Assembly (NCBI GenBank): GCA_015657735.1
Contig: SSSX01000071.1
Coordinates: forward strand, 1-11,751
Direction of reading: 5' to 3'
Source of the DNA: Zoogloeaceae bacterium
Lineage (GTDB): Bacteria; Pseudomonadota; Gammaproteobacteria; Burkholderiales; Rhodocyclaceae
DNA: 11,751 nt
Shown: one piece after another, positions 1 to 6,641 of the stretch
Layout: the number at the start of each line of letters is the position of its first letter
How positions within the stretch are numbered: position 1 is the stretch's first letter
Translations under genes and position numbers: made by a program
The notes under the pieces: generated by a model
The model's database searches: none
Told to the model about the DNA's origin: nothing
Seen by the model: the letters and a program-made list of their open reading frames with translations, nothing else

Positions 1-1556
1 AGGAATTCCTCGGCGGTTTCGAAGCGGGCCTTCGGTTCGCGGGCGACGGCCTTCAGCAGCACCGCCTCGAGCCAGGCCGGGATGTCGGGGCGGTAGCGGG
101 TCGGCGGCACCGGGTCGCCGAACTTGGGAACCTGAAACGGTTCGATCTCGCCGTAGGGGTATTTGCGGGTCAGCAGTTCGTAGAGGGTGACGCCGACGGC
201 GTAGAGATCGGTCTGTTCGTTGGCGGCGGGCTCGGGGCCGTAGAGCTCGGGCGCCATGTAGCTGGGGGTGCCGGGGTTGTTGATTTCCTCGAACTTCTGG
301 CCGTCGGCGCGGGCGTCGGAGGCGGCGACGCCCAGATCGAGGATGCGCAGGCGGCCTTCGGCGTCGAGGTGCAGGTTGTCGGGCTTGATGTCGCGGTGGA
401 TGATCGACAGCCGGTGCAGGCTGGCCAGACCCTTGAGGATGCGGGCGCCCAGTTCGGCCACTTCGCCGGTGCCGAAGCGGTGGCCGTTGTCGAGGCGGGC
501 CTTGAGCGTGGCGCCGTCGTGCCAGCTCATCAGGTAGTAGAGGTGGCTGCGCTCGGGGTGCGGGACGACCTGGGGAAACCAGGCGTCGTTCACCCGGCGG
601 GCGAGCCATTCCTCGTGGGCCAGCGCGGCGGCGGCTTCGGCGTCGTTGTGTTCGGGGCGCAGGGTCTTGAAGACGCGGGCCTGGCCTTTGGCGTCGCGGA
701 CGCGGTAGAGCAGGGTGGCGACCGATTCGTGGAGCAGCGCGTCGACGGTCAGGCCGTCGATCTGCTGGCCGGGCTTGAGGCGTGGCGGCAGCGGCAGACG
801 GGTCAGGCGGGCGATGTTGTCGTGCAGGCGGTCGGGCGGCAACGCATCGATGGTGAGTACCAGGGCGGTGCAGTTGTCCTGGCTGCCGCCGTCTTCGGCG
901 CTCGTCGCGAGGCGGACGGCGGCTTCCTGCGGGTCGCTTTCGGCTTTCAGGATGTCGGCGATCCGCCGCTCGCCGAGCTGGCCCCACACGCCGTCGCTCA
1001 TCAGCGCGAAGACATCGCCGGTTTCGAGCTCGCCGTCGGCGTAGTCGACCGACAGGTGGGCGTCGAGGCCGACCGCGCGCGACAGGACGTTCTTGAGTTC
1101 GGGGTGCTCCCAGACGTGATCGGTGGTGAGCAGGTCGAGCTTGCCGGCGCGCAGCCGGTAGATGCGCGAGTCGCCGACGTGGGCGAGGTAGTAGCGGCGG
1201 CCGCGCAGCACGACGGCAGACAGCGTCGTGGCCATGCCGGCGGCTTCGCGGGTGCGGGCGGCGTGGGAGACGAGCCAGCGGTTGAGGGCGGCGAGGACGG
1301 TGTCGAGGGATTTGTTGACCGCCCAGGTGTCGGGGGTGGCGTAGTAGTCGGAGAGCAGGCCGCGGACGGTGTATTCCGAGGCCTCGCGCCCGTTGGCGTG
1401 GCCGCCGACACCGTCGGCGACGACCGCCAGGATGCCCTTCGCGTCGAGTTCCTGCCCCTCCGGCGTGGCGGCGCCGCAGAAATCTTCGTTGCGCGGACGC
1501 GGGCCGGTGAGGGACGAATAGCCGAGGGAGACGCGAAGGGGGTGAGGGGCGGGCAT
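1..1556 (-). CDS. Bifunctional PP2C-type protein phosphatase / Ser-Thr protein kinase (3' end outside window)
   Basis: Partial: starts at the ATG at 1556-1554 and runs off the left edge, with about 518 codons visible. The N-terminal half (residues 1 to about 245) is a PP2C phosphatase: RNED at 22-25, DGVGGH at 48-53, a VGDSRIY motif, MSDGVWG with D188, and D227-N228, which supply the expected metal-binding acids. The second half (about 265 on) is a Hanks-type kinase: VFKTL with K297, HEEW around 314-317 as the alphaC glutamate, HRDIKPDN at 387-394, DLG at 407-409 in place of DFG, then GTPSYMAPE. It should therefore both add and remove phosphate on Ser/Thr of proteins, probably including itself. 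It lies 101 bp downstream of the nitrate transporter on the same strand. A kinase-phosphatase of this kind also sits in the Pseudomonas aeruginosa nas/nir cluster (PA1782, from memory), so a role in nitrate assimilation signalling is inferred; the target is unknown. No clear Shine-Dalgarno precedes the ATG. The missing C-terminus may carry membrane helices. Confidence 0.93.
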   Translation of the reverse strand, partial: MPAPHPLRVSLGYSSLTGPRPRNEDFCGAATPEGQELDAKGILAVVADGVGGHANGREASEYTVRGLLSDYYATPDTWAVNKSLDTVLAALNRWLVSHAARTREAAGMATTLSAVVLRGRRYYLAHVGDSRIYRLRAGKLDLLTTDHVWEHPELKNVLSRAVGLDAHLSVDYADGELETGDVFALMSDGVWGQLGERRIADILKAESDPQEAAVRLATSAEDGGSQDNCTALVLTIDALPPDRLHDNIARLTRLPLPPRLKPGQQIDGLTVDALLHESVATLLYRVRDAKGQARVFKTLRPEHNDAEAAAALAHEEWLARRVNDAWFPQVVPHPERSHLYYLMSWHDGATLKARLDNGHRFGTGEVAELGARILKGLASLHRLSIIHRDIKPDNLHLDAEGRLRILDLGVAASDARADGQKFEEINNPGTPSYMAPELYGPEPAANEQTDLYAVGVTLYELLTRKYPYGEIEPFQVPKFGDPVPPTRYRPDIPAWLEAVLLKAVAREPKARFETAEEF

Positions 1557-1595
1557 GGGGCGTGGCGACGGGTGGGGGTGACGGGCGGCCAGCAG

Positions 1596-1650
1596 GGCGG
1601 GCGAGGGCGAGCGTAGCAGCCTTCGGCCGGCTCCGCCCGTCTCGCCCGCC
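1596..1650. repeat. 10-bp perfect inverted repeat between transporter and kinase genes
   Basis: GGCGGGCGAG at 1596-1605 is the exact reverse complement of CTCGCCCGCC at 1641-1650. The arms enclose about 35 bases with a further small stem (AGCC/GGCT). In the minus-strand transcript this would fold into a long GC-rich hairpin between the transporter stop (1658) and the kinase start (1556). No run of T follows on either strand, so it is not a typical intrinsic terminator. It could stabilise the upstream mRNA end or lower expression of the kinase gene; the role is inferred. Confidence 0.6.
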
Positions 1651-1657
1651 GCGACTG

Positions 1658-2872
1658 TCAGATCTTCGCCGTCGTCAGGTGCGGTGCGCCCCAGGTGGTG
1701 CGCCAGCGGCTCTTGACGGCGGTGAGGCCGACCAGCGCGGCGATGGCCAGCGCGGCGAAGATCAGGAAGCCGGTCTGGTAGCTGCCGGTGACCTGCTTGC
1801 TGTAGCCGAGGCTCGAGGCGAGGTAGAAGCCGCCGACGCCACCGGCCATGCCGACCAGGCCGGTCATCACGCCGATCTCCTTGCGGAAGCGCTGCGGGAC
1901 GAGCTGGAACACCGCGCCGTTGCCCATGCCGAGAGACAGCATCGCACACACGAACACCGCCAGCGCCTGCCACGCTTCGGGCAGGCCGAAGCTGACGATG
2001 GCGAGGAAGATCGCGGCGAAGACGTACATCACGGTGAGGCTCTTGATGCCGCCGATGCGGTCGGCCACGTTGCCGCCGATGGGGCGCACCAGGCTACCGG
2101 CGAACACGCAGGCGGCGGTGAAGAAGCCGGCCATCTTCGGATCGAGGCCATACTGGGTGTTGAAGTAGATCGTCAGCGACGAGGCGAGGCCGACGAAGCC
2201 GCCGAAGGTCACCGAGTAGAAGAACATGAACCACCAGGCGTCCTTGTCCTGCAGCACTTTCAGGTACTCGGTGAGGGACTTGGCGGGCGGGCACTCGGGC
2301 GCGTCCTTGGCCATGACCAGATAGAGCACGAAGACGATCGACAGCGGGATCAGCGCCAGGCCGAAGACGTTGGTCCACCCGAAGGCGGCGGCCAGGCCCG
2401 GCCCGAACAGGGCGGCCAGCGCCGTGCCGGAGTTGCCGGCGCCGGCAATGCCCAGCGCGGTGCCCTGGTGCTCGGGCGGATACCAGCGGGAGGCCAGCGG
2501 CAGGGCGACCGCGAACGAGGCGCCGGCGACGCCGAGGAAGAGGCCGAGGATCAGCACCTGCTCGTAGCTGTGGATGCCGAATTGCCAGGCCACGGCCAGC
2601 GCGGCGAGCACGATGACCTGGCCGATGGCGCCGGCCATTTTGGGCTTGAGGTGATCCACCAGCACGCCCATCACGAGGCGCAGAAGGGCGCCGGCCAGCA
2701 CCGGCGTGGCGACCATCAGACCCTTCTGGGCGTGGGACAGGCCGAGATCCTTGGCGATCTGCACGCCGAGCGGGCCGAGGATGACCCACACCATGAAGGC
2801 CAGGTCGAAGTACAGGAAGGCGGCCAGCAGCGTCGGGGTGTGGCCGGCCTTGAGGAATGATTTGCGATCCAT
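1658..2872 (-). CDS. Nitrate/nitrite transporter, NarK/NasA-type MFS
   Basis: 404-residue integral membrane protein of the major facilitator superfamily, about 12 hydrophobic segments. It carries both nitrate-porter signatures: GIAGAGNSGT at 141-150, and the pair GMGNGAVFQL (325-334) and GMAGGVGGFY (341-350). R65 in TM2 and R263 in the second half fit the two substrate-binding arginines known in E. coli NarK. The start is the ATG at 2872, where the signature-bearing protein begins (MDRKSFLKAG) and an AGGAG lies 6 nt upstream; the same frame is open further 5' but that stretch is out of frame with, and overlaps, nirD. It probably imports nitrate and/or nitrite for the assimilatory NirBD encoded just upstream (82-bp gap). 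Sequence alone does not separate proton symport from nitrate/nitrite exchange. The symbol is left blank because nasA, narK and nrtP are used inconsistently. Confidence 0.95.
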   Translation of the reverse strand: MDRKSFLKAGHTPTLLAAFLYFDLAFMVWVILGPLGVQIAKDLGLSHAQKGLMVATPVLAGALLRLVMGVLVDHLKPKMAGAIGQVIVLAALAVAWQFGIHSYEQVLILGLFLGVAGASFAVALPLASRWYPPEHQGTALGIAGAGNSGTALAALFGPGLAAAFGWTNVFGLALIPLSIVFVLYLVMAKDAPECPPAKSLTEYLKVLQDKDAWWFMFFYSVTFGGFVGLASSLTIYFNTQYGLDPKMAGFFTAACVFAGSLVRPIGGNVADRIGGIKSLTVMYVFAAIFLAIVSFGLPEAWQALAVFVCAMLSLGMGNGAVFQLVPQRFRKEIGVMTGLVGMAGGVGGFYLASSLGYSKQVTGSYQTGFLIFAALAIAALVGLTAVKSRWRTTWGAPHLTTAKI

Positions 2873-2954
2873 TATGGACTCCTGGGGACGAGTGGGCCCT
2901 GGCGGCGCCTCGTGGGCGCTGCCGGACGGGTGTTGCGGGGATACGGGGAGTGGC

Positions 2955-3266
2955 TTACAGGTCGAGGAAGATCTCGCCGTTTTCCACCTTGACCGGGAAG
3001 TGTTTGACGCAGCCCACGTCGGGCGCCACCACCTGGCCGTCTTCGAGCTGGATTTTCCAGCTGTGCAGCGGGCAGGTGACGGTCTTGCCGTGGACGATGC
3101 CCTGGGACAGGGGGCCGGCCTTGTGGGGGCACTTGTCGTGCACCGCGAAGACTTCGTCGGCGGCGTTGCGGAACACCGCGATGCGGCCGTGGCCTTCGCT
3201 TTCCACCACGCGGGAGCCGAGGATGGGTACATCCCCGACCGCGCAGATTCTTTTCCAGTTGCTCAT
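2955..3266 (-). CDS. nirD: Nitrite reductase [NAD(P)H] small subunit, Rieske-type
   Basis: 103 residues, the usual NirD length. It has a full Rieske [2Fe-2S] ligand set: CPH at 46-48 (C46, H48) and CPLH at 65-68 (C65, H68). The small subunit partners NirB in cytoplasmic reduction of nitrite to ammonium. The gene begins 10 bp after the nirB stop, consistent with translational coupling and stoichiometric expression. As I recall, E. coli NirD keeps the Rieske fold without cluster ligands; this protein retains them, so a bound cluster is expected but not proven. A free-standing Rieske ferredoxin is the only real alternative, and the position next to nirB argues against it. Confidence 0.95.
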   Translation of the reverse strand: MSNWKRICAVGDVPILGSRVVESEGHGRIAVFRNAADEVFAVHDKCPHKAGPLSQGIVHGKTVTCPLHSWKIQLEDGQVVAPDVGCVKHFPVKVENGEIFLDL

Positions 3267-3276
3267 GATGGGGGCC

Positions 3277-5739
3277 TTATACCTTGATGAGTTCGAAATC
3301 GCGTTTGAGCTTGCCGCCGGACTTGTCCTCGAAAATCTCGGCCCACGGGTCTTTGTAGTTCTGCAGCGCGAAGAGCAGCTTCTCGTAGAGCGCCTTGCGC
3401 TTGCCGGCGTCTTCCAGCACGTTCTGCTTGATGTGTTCCATGCCGACCCGCTCGAGGTAGTGGCAGGTGCGCTCGAGGTAGAAGCCTTCCTCGCGGTAGA
3501 GCTGGATGAAGGCGCCGCCGTATTCCATCACCTCGTCGTCGTCCTTCACCTTGCAGAAGAACTGGGCGACTTCCGTCTTGATGCCGCCGTTACCGCCGAT
3601 GTACAGCTCGTAGCCGGAATCGACGCCGATCACGCCGATGTCCTTGATGCCCGATTCGGCACAGTTGCGCGGGCAGCCGGACACCGCCAGCTTGACCTTG
3701 TGGGGGCTCCACATGCCGAACAGCATCTTCTCGAGCTTGACGCCCAGGTCCATCGAGCGCTGGGTGCCGAAGCGGCAGTGCTCGGCGCCGACGCAGGTCT
3801 TCACGGTGCGCAGGCTCTTGCCGTAGGCGTGGCCGGAGCACATGCCGGCCTTGGCGAAGTCTTCCCACATCGCCGGCAGGTCTTCCTTCTTCACGCCGAG
3901 CAGGTCGATGCGCTGGCCGCCGGTGACCTTGACGGTCGGCACCTTGTACTTCTCGGCCGCATCGGCGATGGCGCGCAGTTCGTCCGGGGTGGTCAGGCCG
4001 CCCCACATCCGCGGCACCACCGAATAGGTGCCGTCCTTCTGGATGTTGGCGTGGGCGCGCTCGTTGATGAAACGGCTCTGCGGATCGTCGATGGCCTCGT
4101 GGGGCCAGGTGGAGATGCAGTAATAGTTGAGCGCCGGGCGGCAGGTGGCGCAGCCGTTGGGCGTTTTCCAGTCGAGGAATTTCTGCGCCTCGGCGACGGA
4201 CAGCAGCTTGTGATCCTTGATCGCCTTGCGCACGTCGCCGTGGGAATGGTCGGTGCAGCCGCACACCGCCTTGTTCTTCGAGTCGGCCGGCTGGTAGGCG
4301 CCGCCGATCGTCGAGGCGAGGATCTGCTCGACCAGGCCGGTGCAGGAGCCGCAGGAGCTCGACGCCTTGGTGTGCTTGCGCACCTCGTCGAGGGTGAACA
4401 AGCCGTGTTCCTGGATCGCCTTGACGATGGTGCCCTTGCACACGCCGTTGCAGCCGCACACCTCGGCGCTGTCGGGCATCGAGGCGGCCAGGCTGTTGCC
4501 CTTGTGGCCGACGTCGCCGAGGTGGGAATTGCCGAACACCAGGTGATCGCGGATGTCGCCGATGTCCTGCTCGTCCTTGAGCAGCTGGAAATACCAGGCG
4601 CCGTCCTTGGTGTCGCCGTAGAGCACGGCGCCGACCAGCTTGTCGCCTTTGAGCACCAGACGCTTGTAGATGCCGACGCCCGGGTCGTGGAGGACGATGT
4701 CTTCGGTGCCCTCGGCGCCCGAGAAGTCGCCGGCCGAGAACACGTCGATGCCGGTCACCTTCAGCTTGGTGCTGGTCACCGAACCCTGGTAGCGGCCGAT
4801 GCCGAACATCGCCAGGTGGTTGGCGCACACCTTGGCCTGTTCGAACAGCGGGGCGACCAGGCCGTAGGCGGTGCCGCGGTGGTTGGCGCATTCGCCGACG
4901 GCGTAGATCCGCGGGTCGTAGGTCTGCAGCGTGTCATTCACGACGATGCCGCGGTTGCAGTAGATGCCGGCCTTCTCGGCCAGTTCGACGTTCGGGCGGA
5001 TGCCGGCGGCCATGCACACCAGGTCGGCGGACAGGGTTTCGCCGTCCTTGAACTTGATGGCGCAGACGCGGCCCGATTCGCCTCTCACCAGCTCGGCGGT
5101 CTGGGCGTTCATCTTGAACTTCATGCCCTTCTTTTCGAGCTCGGCCTGCAGCATCTTGCCGGCGGTGCGGTCGAGCTGGCGCTCCATGATCCAGTCGGAG
5201 ATGTGCACCACCGTCACGTCCATGCCGCGCAGGGCCAGGCCGTTGGCGGCTTCGAGGCCGAGCAGGCCGGCGCCGATGACCACCGCGTGCTTGTACTTCG
5301 CCGCGGCGTCGATCATCTCGTCGGTGTCCTTGATGTCGCGATACGAGATCACGCCGGGCAGGTCGTTGCCGGGGATCGGCAGGACGAAGGGGTTGGAGCC
5401 GGTGGCGACCAGCAGGCGGTCGTAATCGACGACGATGCGCTCGCCATCCTTGCCGGTGGCGATGACCGAGCGGTTCCTGCGGTCGATCTCGGTGACCTTG
5501 CTGCCCAGGTGTAGGGTGATGTCGTTGTCGGCATACCACTGCAGGTCGTTGAGGATGATGTCCTGAATCGTCATCTCGCCGGCCAGCACCGGCGAGAGCA
5601 GGATGCGGTTGTAGTTCGGATGGGGTTCGGCGCCGAACACGGTGATGTCGTACATCTCCGGGGCGATCTTCCGCAGTTCTTCGAGGGTGCGGACACCCGC
5701 CATCCCGTTGCCGACCATGACCAGTTTGAGTTTGCGCAT
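3277..5739 (-). CDS. nirB: Nitrite reductase [NAD(P)H] large subunit (siroheme)
   Basis: 820 residues, full length for NirB. Domains in order: FAD-binding with GNGMAG at 10-15; NAD(P)H-binding with VIGAGLLGLE at 154-163; a BFD-type [2Fe-2S] domain with C428, C430, C463 and C466; a second CxC...CxxC set at C493, C495, C530 and C533; and the C-terminal sulfite/nitrite reductase region with C649, C655 (CX5C) and C689, C693 (CX3C), which bind the [4Fe-4S]-siroheme centre. The enzyme reduces nitrite to ammonium with six electrons from NAD(P)H in the cytoplasm. GGAGGA just ahead of the ATG at 5739 supports the start. It is first in a nirB-nirD-transporter-kinase series and lies behind a sigma-54 promoter, NtrC site and long leader, so this is an assimilatory, nitrogen-controlled copy rather than a respiratory detoxification one (inference). 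Confidence 0.97.
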   Translation of the reverse strand: MRKLKLVMVGNGMAGVRTLEELRKIAPEMYDITVFGAEPHPNYNRILLSPVLAGEMTIQDIILNDLQWYADNDITLHLGSKVTEIDRRNRSVIATGKDGERIVVDYDRLLVATGSNPFVLPIPGNDLPGVISYRDIKDTDEMIDAAAKYKHAVVIGAGLLGLEAANGLALRGMDVTVVHISDWIMERQLDRTAGKMLQAELEKKGMKFKMNAQTAELVRGESGRVCAIKFKDGETLSADLVCMAAGIRPNVELAEKAGIYCNRGIVVNDTLQTYDPRIYAVGECANHRGTAYGLVAPLFEQAKVCANHLAMFGIGRYQGSVTSTKLKVTGIDVFSAGDFSGAEGTEDIVLHDPGVGIYKRLVLKGDKLVGAVLYGDTKDGAWYFQLLKDEQDIGDIRDHLVFGNSHLGDVGHKGNSLAASMPDSAEVCGCNGVCKGTIVKAIQEHGLFTLDEVRKHTKASSSCGSCTGLVEQILASTIGGAYQPADSKNKAVCGCTDHSHGDVRKAIKDHKLLSVAEAQKFLDWKTPNGCATCRPALNYYCISTWPHEAIDDPQSRFINERAHANIQKDGTYSVVPRMWGGLTTPDELRAIADAAEKYKVPTVKVTGGQRIDLLGVKKEDLPAMWEDFAKAGMCSGHAYGKSLRTVKTCVGAEHCRFGTQRSMDLGVKLEKMLFGMWSPHKVKLAVSGCPRNCAESGIKDIGVIGVDSGYELYIGGNGGIKTEVAQFFCKVKDDDEVMEYGGAFIQLYREEGFYLERTCHYLERVGMEHIKQNVLEDAGKRKALYEKLLFALQNYKDPWAEIFEDKSGGKLKRDFELIKV

Positions 5740-5761
5740 GATTCCTCCGACGATTGATTCT

Positions 5762-5780
5762 CCCCGGACCGGGCGCGGGG
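5762..5780 (-). other. GC-rich stem-loop at the 3' end of the nirB leader
   Basis: CCCCG (5762-5766) and CGGGG (5776-5780) pair around a 9-base loop, about 20 bases upstream of the nirB start region. There is no T-run after it on the minus strand, so it is a poor intrinsic terminator. In an antitermination leader this is where the terminator would be expected, hence the note. Function uncertain. Confidence 0.35.
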
Positions 5781-5816
5781 CAGCCGGTGCGGGCGGTAAG
5801 CCTTGGCAGGAGAGAT

Positions 5817-5848
5817 CGTCGTTGATCGCGGTCGGGCCGCCGTTGGCC
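5817..5848 (-). other. Leader element: GGCC hairpin with AACGGC loop and CAACGRCG direct repeat
   Basis: On the minus strand GGCC-AACGGC-GGCC (5848 to 5835) forms a short 4-bp hairpin with a six-base loop having A at position 1 and G at position 4, the pattern recognised by ANTAR-domain antiterminators such as NasR/NasT. CAACGGCG (5845-5838) recurs as CAACGACG (5824-5817) exactly 21 bases downstream. The stem is short, so this is a candidate only. Confidence 0.35.
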
Positions 5849-5888
5849 TTTCCGCGTCGCGGCTTCCGTCAGGAGGCTGCGCGCTCGC

Positions 5889-5902
5889 ACCTGGGGTCAG
5901 GT
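5889..5902 (-). other. Second small leader hairpin
   Basis: ACCTG (5902-5898), loop ACCC, CAGGT (5893-5889): a 5-bp perfect stem directly abutting the large first hairpin of the nirB leader with no intervening base. Tandem hairpins near a leader's 5' end are typical of ANTAR targets, but this loop lacks the A1/G4 pattern. Confidence 0.4.
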
Positions 5903-5943
5903 TGCGGGCAGTGCAGCAAACTCTTTATCGCCGCGTGCCCGCA
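5903..5943 (-). other. Strong stem-loop at the 5' end of the nirB leader RNA
   Basis: TGCGGGCA (5943-5936) pairs perfectly with TGCCCGCA (5910-5903). After a small internal loop, GCGGC (5934-5930) pairs with GCTGC (5917-5913, one G-U). The apex GATAAAGAGTTT can present the hexamer AAAGAG (A at 1, G at 4). The predicted start site is near 5950, so this hairpin would form within the first few nucleotides of the transcript. Pairing is seen in the sequence; recognition by a NasT/NasR-type ANTAR protein is inferred. Confidence 0.55.
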
Positions 5944-5960
5944 TTCGATGAGTGATCTAA

Positions 5961-5976
5961 AGCAAACTGTGTGCCA
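5961..5976 (-). promoter_or_regulatory. Sigma-54 (RpoN) -24/-12 promoter of nirB
   Basis: Minus-strand TGGCAC (5976-5971), ACAGT, TTGCT (5965-5961) matches the TGGCAC-N5-TTGCW consensus at every position, with GG and GC separated by exactly 10 bases. Transcription would start near 5949-5950, giving a leader of about 210 nt before nirB. It lies in the non-coding gap between nirB and dsbB with the right orientation. Confidence 0.85.
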
Positions 5977-6040
5977 CTCGTCGAAAGGCGCGTCGTTGGC
6001 GGGAAAGGCTGTTCAGGAGGAGGGCGGTGCAGCGGCGTGG

Positions 6041-6057
6041 GGCACCGCTGTGGTGCA
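6041..6057. promoter_or_regulatory. NtrC-binding site (nirB upstream activating sequence)
   Basis: GGCACC-GCTGT-GGTGCA differs by one base from the NtrC dyad TGCACC-N5-GGTGCA. Its centre is about 75 bp upstream of the -24 element, or about 100 bp from the predicted start, a usual enhancer distance. A half-site GGTGCA at 6026-6031 may be a second, weaker contact. Together with the sigma-54 promoter this indicates induction under nitrogen limitation. Confidence 0.75.
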
Positions 6058-6061
6058 TCCA

Positions 6062-6076
6062 GCCCCGTGGTGGGGC
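6062..6076. other. Small hairpin downstream of dsbB
   Basis: GCCCC-GTGGT-GGGGC is a 5-bp perfect inverted repeat 6 bp past the dsbB stop. It could end or protect the dsbB mRNA, but no T-run follows on the minus strand, so it is not called a terminator. Confidence 0.3.
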
Positions 6077-6081
6077 GCGTT

Positions 6082-6585
6082 TCAGGGGCGGTTTTTGTCG
6101 CGCCGCAGCAGGTAGGCGGCGAGGGCCGCCAGGATCGTCGCGAAGGTGACGAAGGACCAGTTGGCGATGGTCAGGCCGAGGAAGGTCCAGTCCACCACCG
6201 AGCAGTCGCCGGCGCCGCGGAAGATCATCGGCAGGCTCGAGGCGAGGGGAAAACTGTCGAGCATGTACTCGAGACCCGGGCCGCATTCGGAGACCTCGGG
6301 CGGATACCACTGGATCCACGACTGGCGGGCTGCCACGCCACCGCCGGCAACGGCCGCCACCGCCAGCAGCGCGCCATAGACGAGCTGGCCGCCGCGGCGC
6401 GGGTTGTGCAGGCCGGCGACGAGGCCGATCAGGCCGCAGACGGCCAGCGCATAGCGCTGCATGATGCACATCGGGCAGGGTTCGATGCCTTTCACGTGCT
6501 GCAGGTAGAGGCCGAAGGCCAGCATGCCGTAGCAGACGACGAAAAGGGCGAGGGCGAGGGAGCGGAAAGGGAGACGGGAAAGCAT
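6082..6585 (-). CDS. dsbB: Disulfide bond formation protein DsbB
   Basis: 167-residue inner-membrane protein with four hydrophobic segments (about 8-27, 44-60, 68-86, 140-160). The CPMC motif at 37-40 is the quinone-linked redox pair, followed by QR at 43-44, where E. coli DsbB has its quinone-binding arginine. The second periplasmic cysteine pair is C101 and C128. DsbB reoxidises DsbA and passes electrons to quinone. The start at 6585 gives the standard length; no good Shine-Dalgarno is seen. No dsbA is nearby. It lies 56 bp after the lipoprotein gene on the same strand and may share its transcript, but no functional link is visible. The hairpin at 6062-6076 just downstream may mark the mRNA end. 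Confidence 0.95.
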   Translation of the reverse strand: MLSRLPFRSLALALFVVCYGMLAFGLYLQHVKGIEPCPMCIMQRYALAVCGLIGLVAGLHNPRRGGQLVYGALLAVAAVAGGGVAARQSWIQWYPPEVSECGPGLEYMLDSFPLASSLPMIFRGAGDCSVVDWTFLGLTIANWSFVTFATILAALAAYLLRRDKNRP

Positions 6586-6641
6586 CGGGCGGGGCGCTAC
6601 GCAGGGGACGGACGACCGCCATTGTAGCGGGCTTGCTGCCG

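Noticed and set aside
369..2860. Long plus-strand open frames at 369-1616 and 1562-2860
   Set aside because: Antisense to the phosphatase-kinase and transporter genes, both of which carry full catalytic or signature motifs; the plus-strand products are low-complexity.
1658..3232. 524-residue version of the transporter starting at 3232
   Set aside because: The extra 120 residues are a non-native frame through nirD; the ATG at 2872 has a good Shine-Dalgarno and begins the conserved protein.
2857..5514. 885-codon open frame on the plus strand
   Set aside because: Lies opposite nirB and nirD, has no recognisable domain and a low-complexity Val/Ala/Asp/Gly/His composition; a by-product of GC-rich codon use in the real minus-strand genes.
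6062..6076. Hairpin after dsbB as an intrinsic terminator
   Set aside because: Only a 5-bp stem and no T-run on the minus strand; kept only as a low-confidence hairpin.
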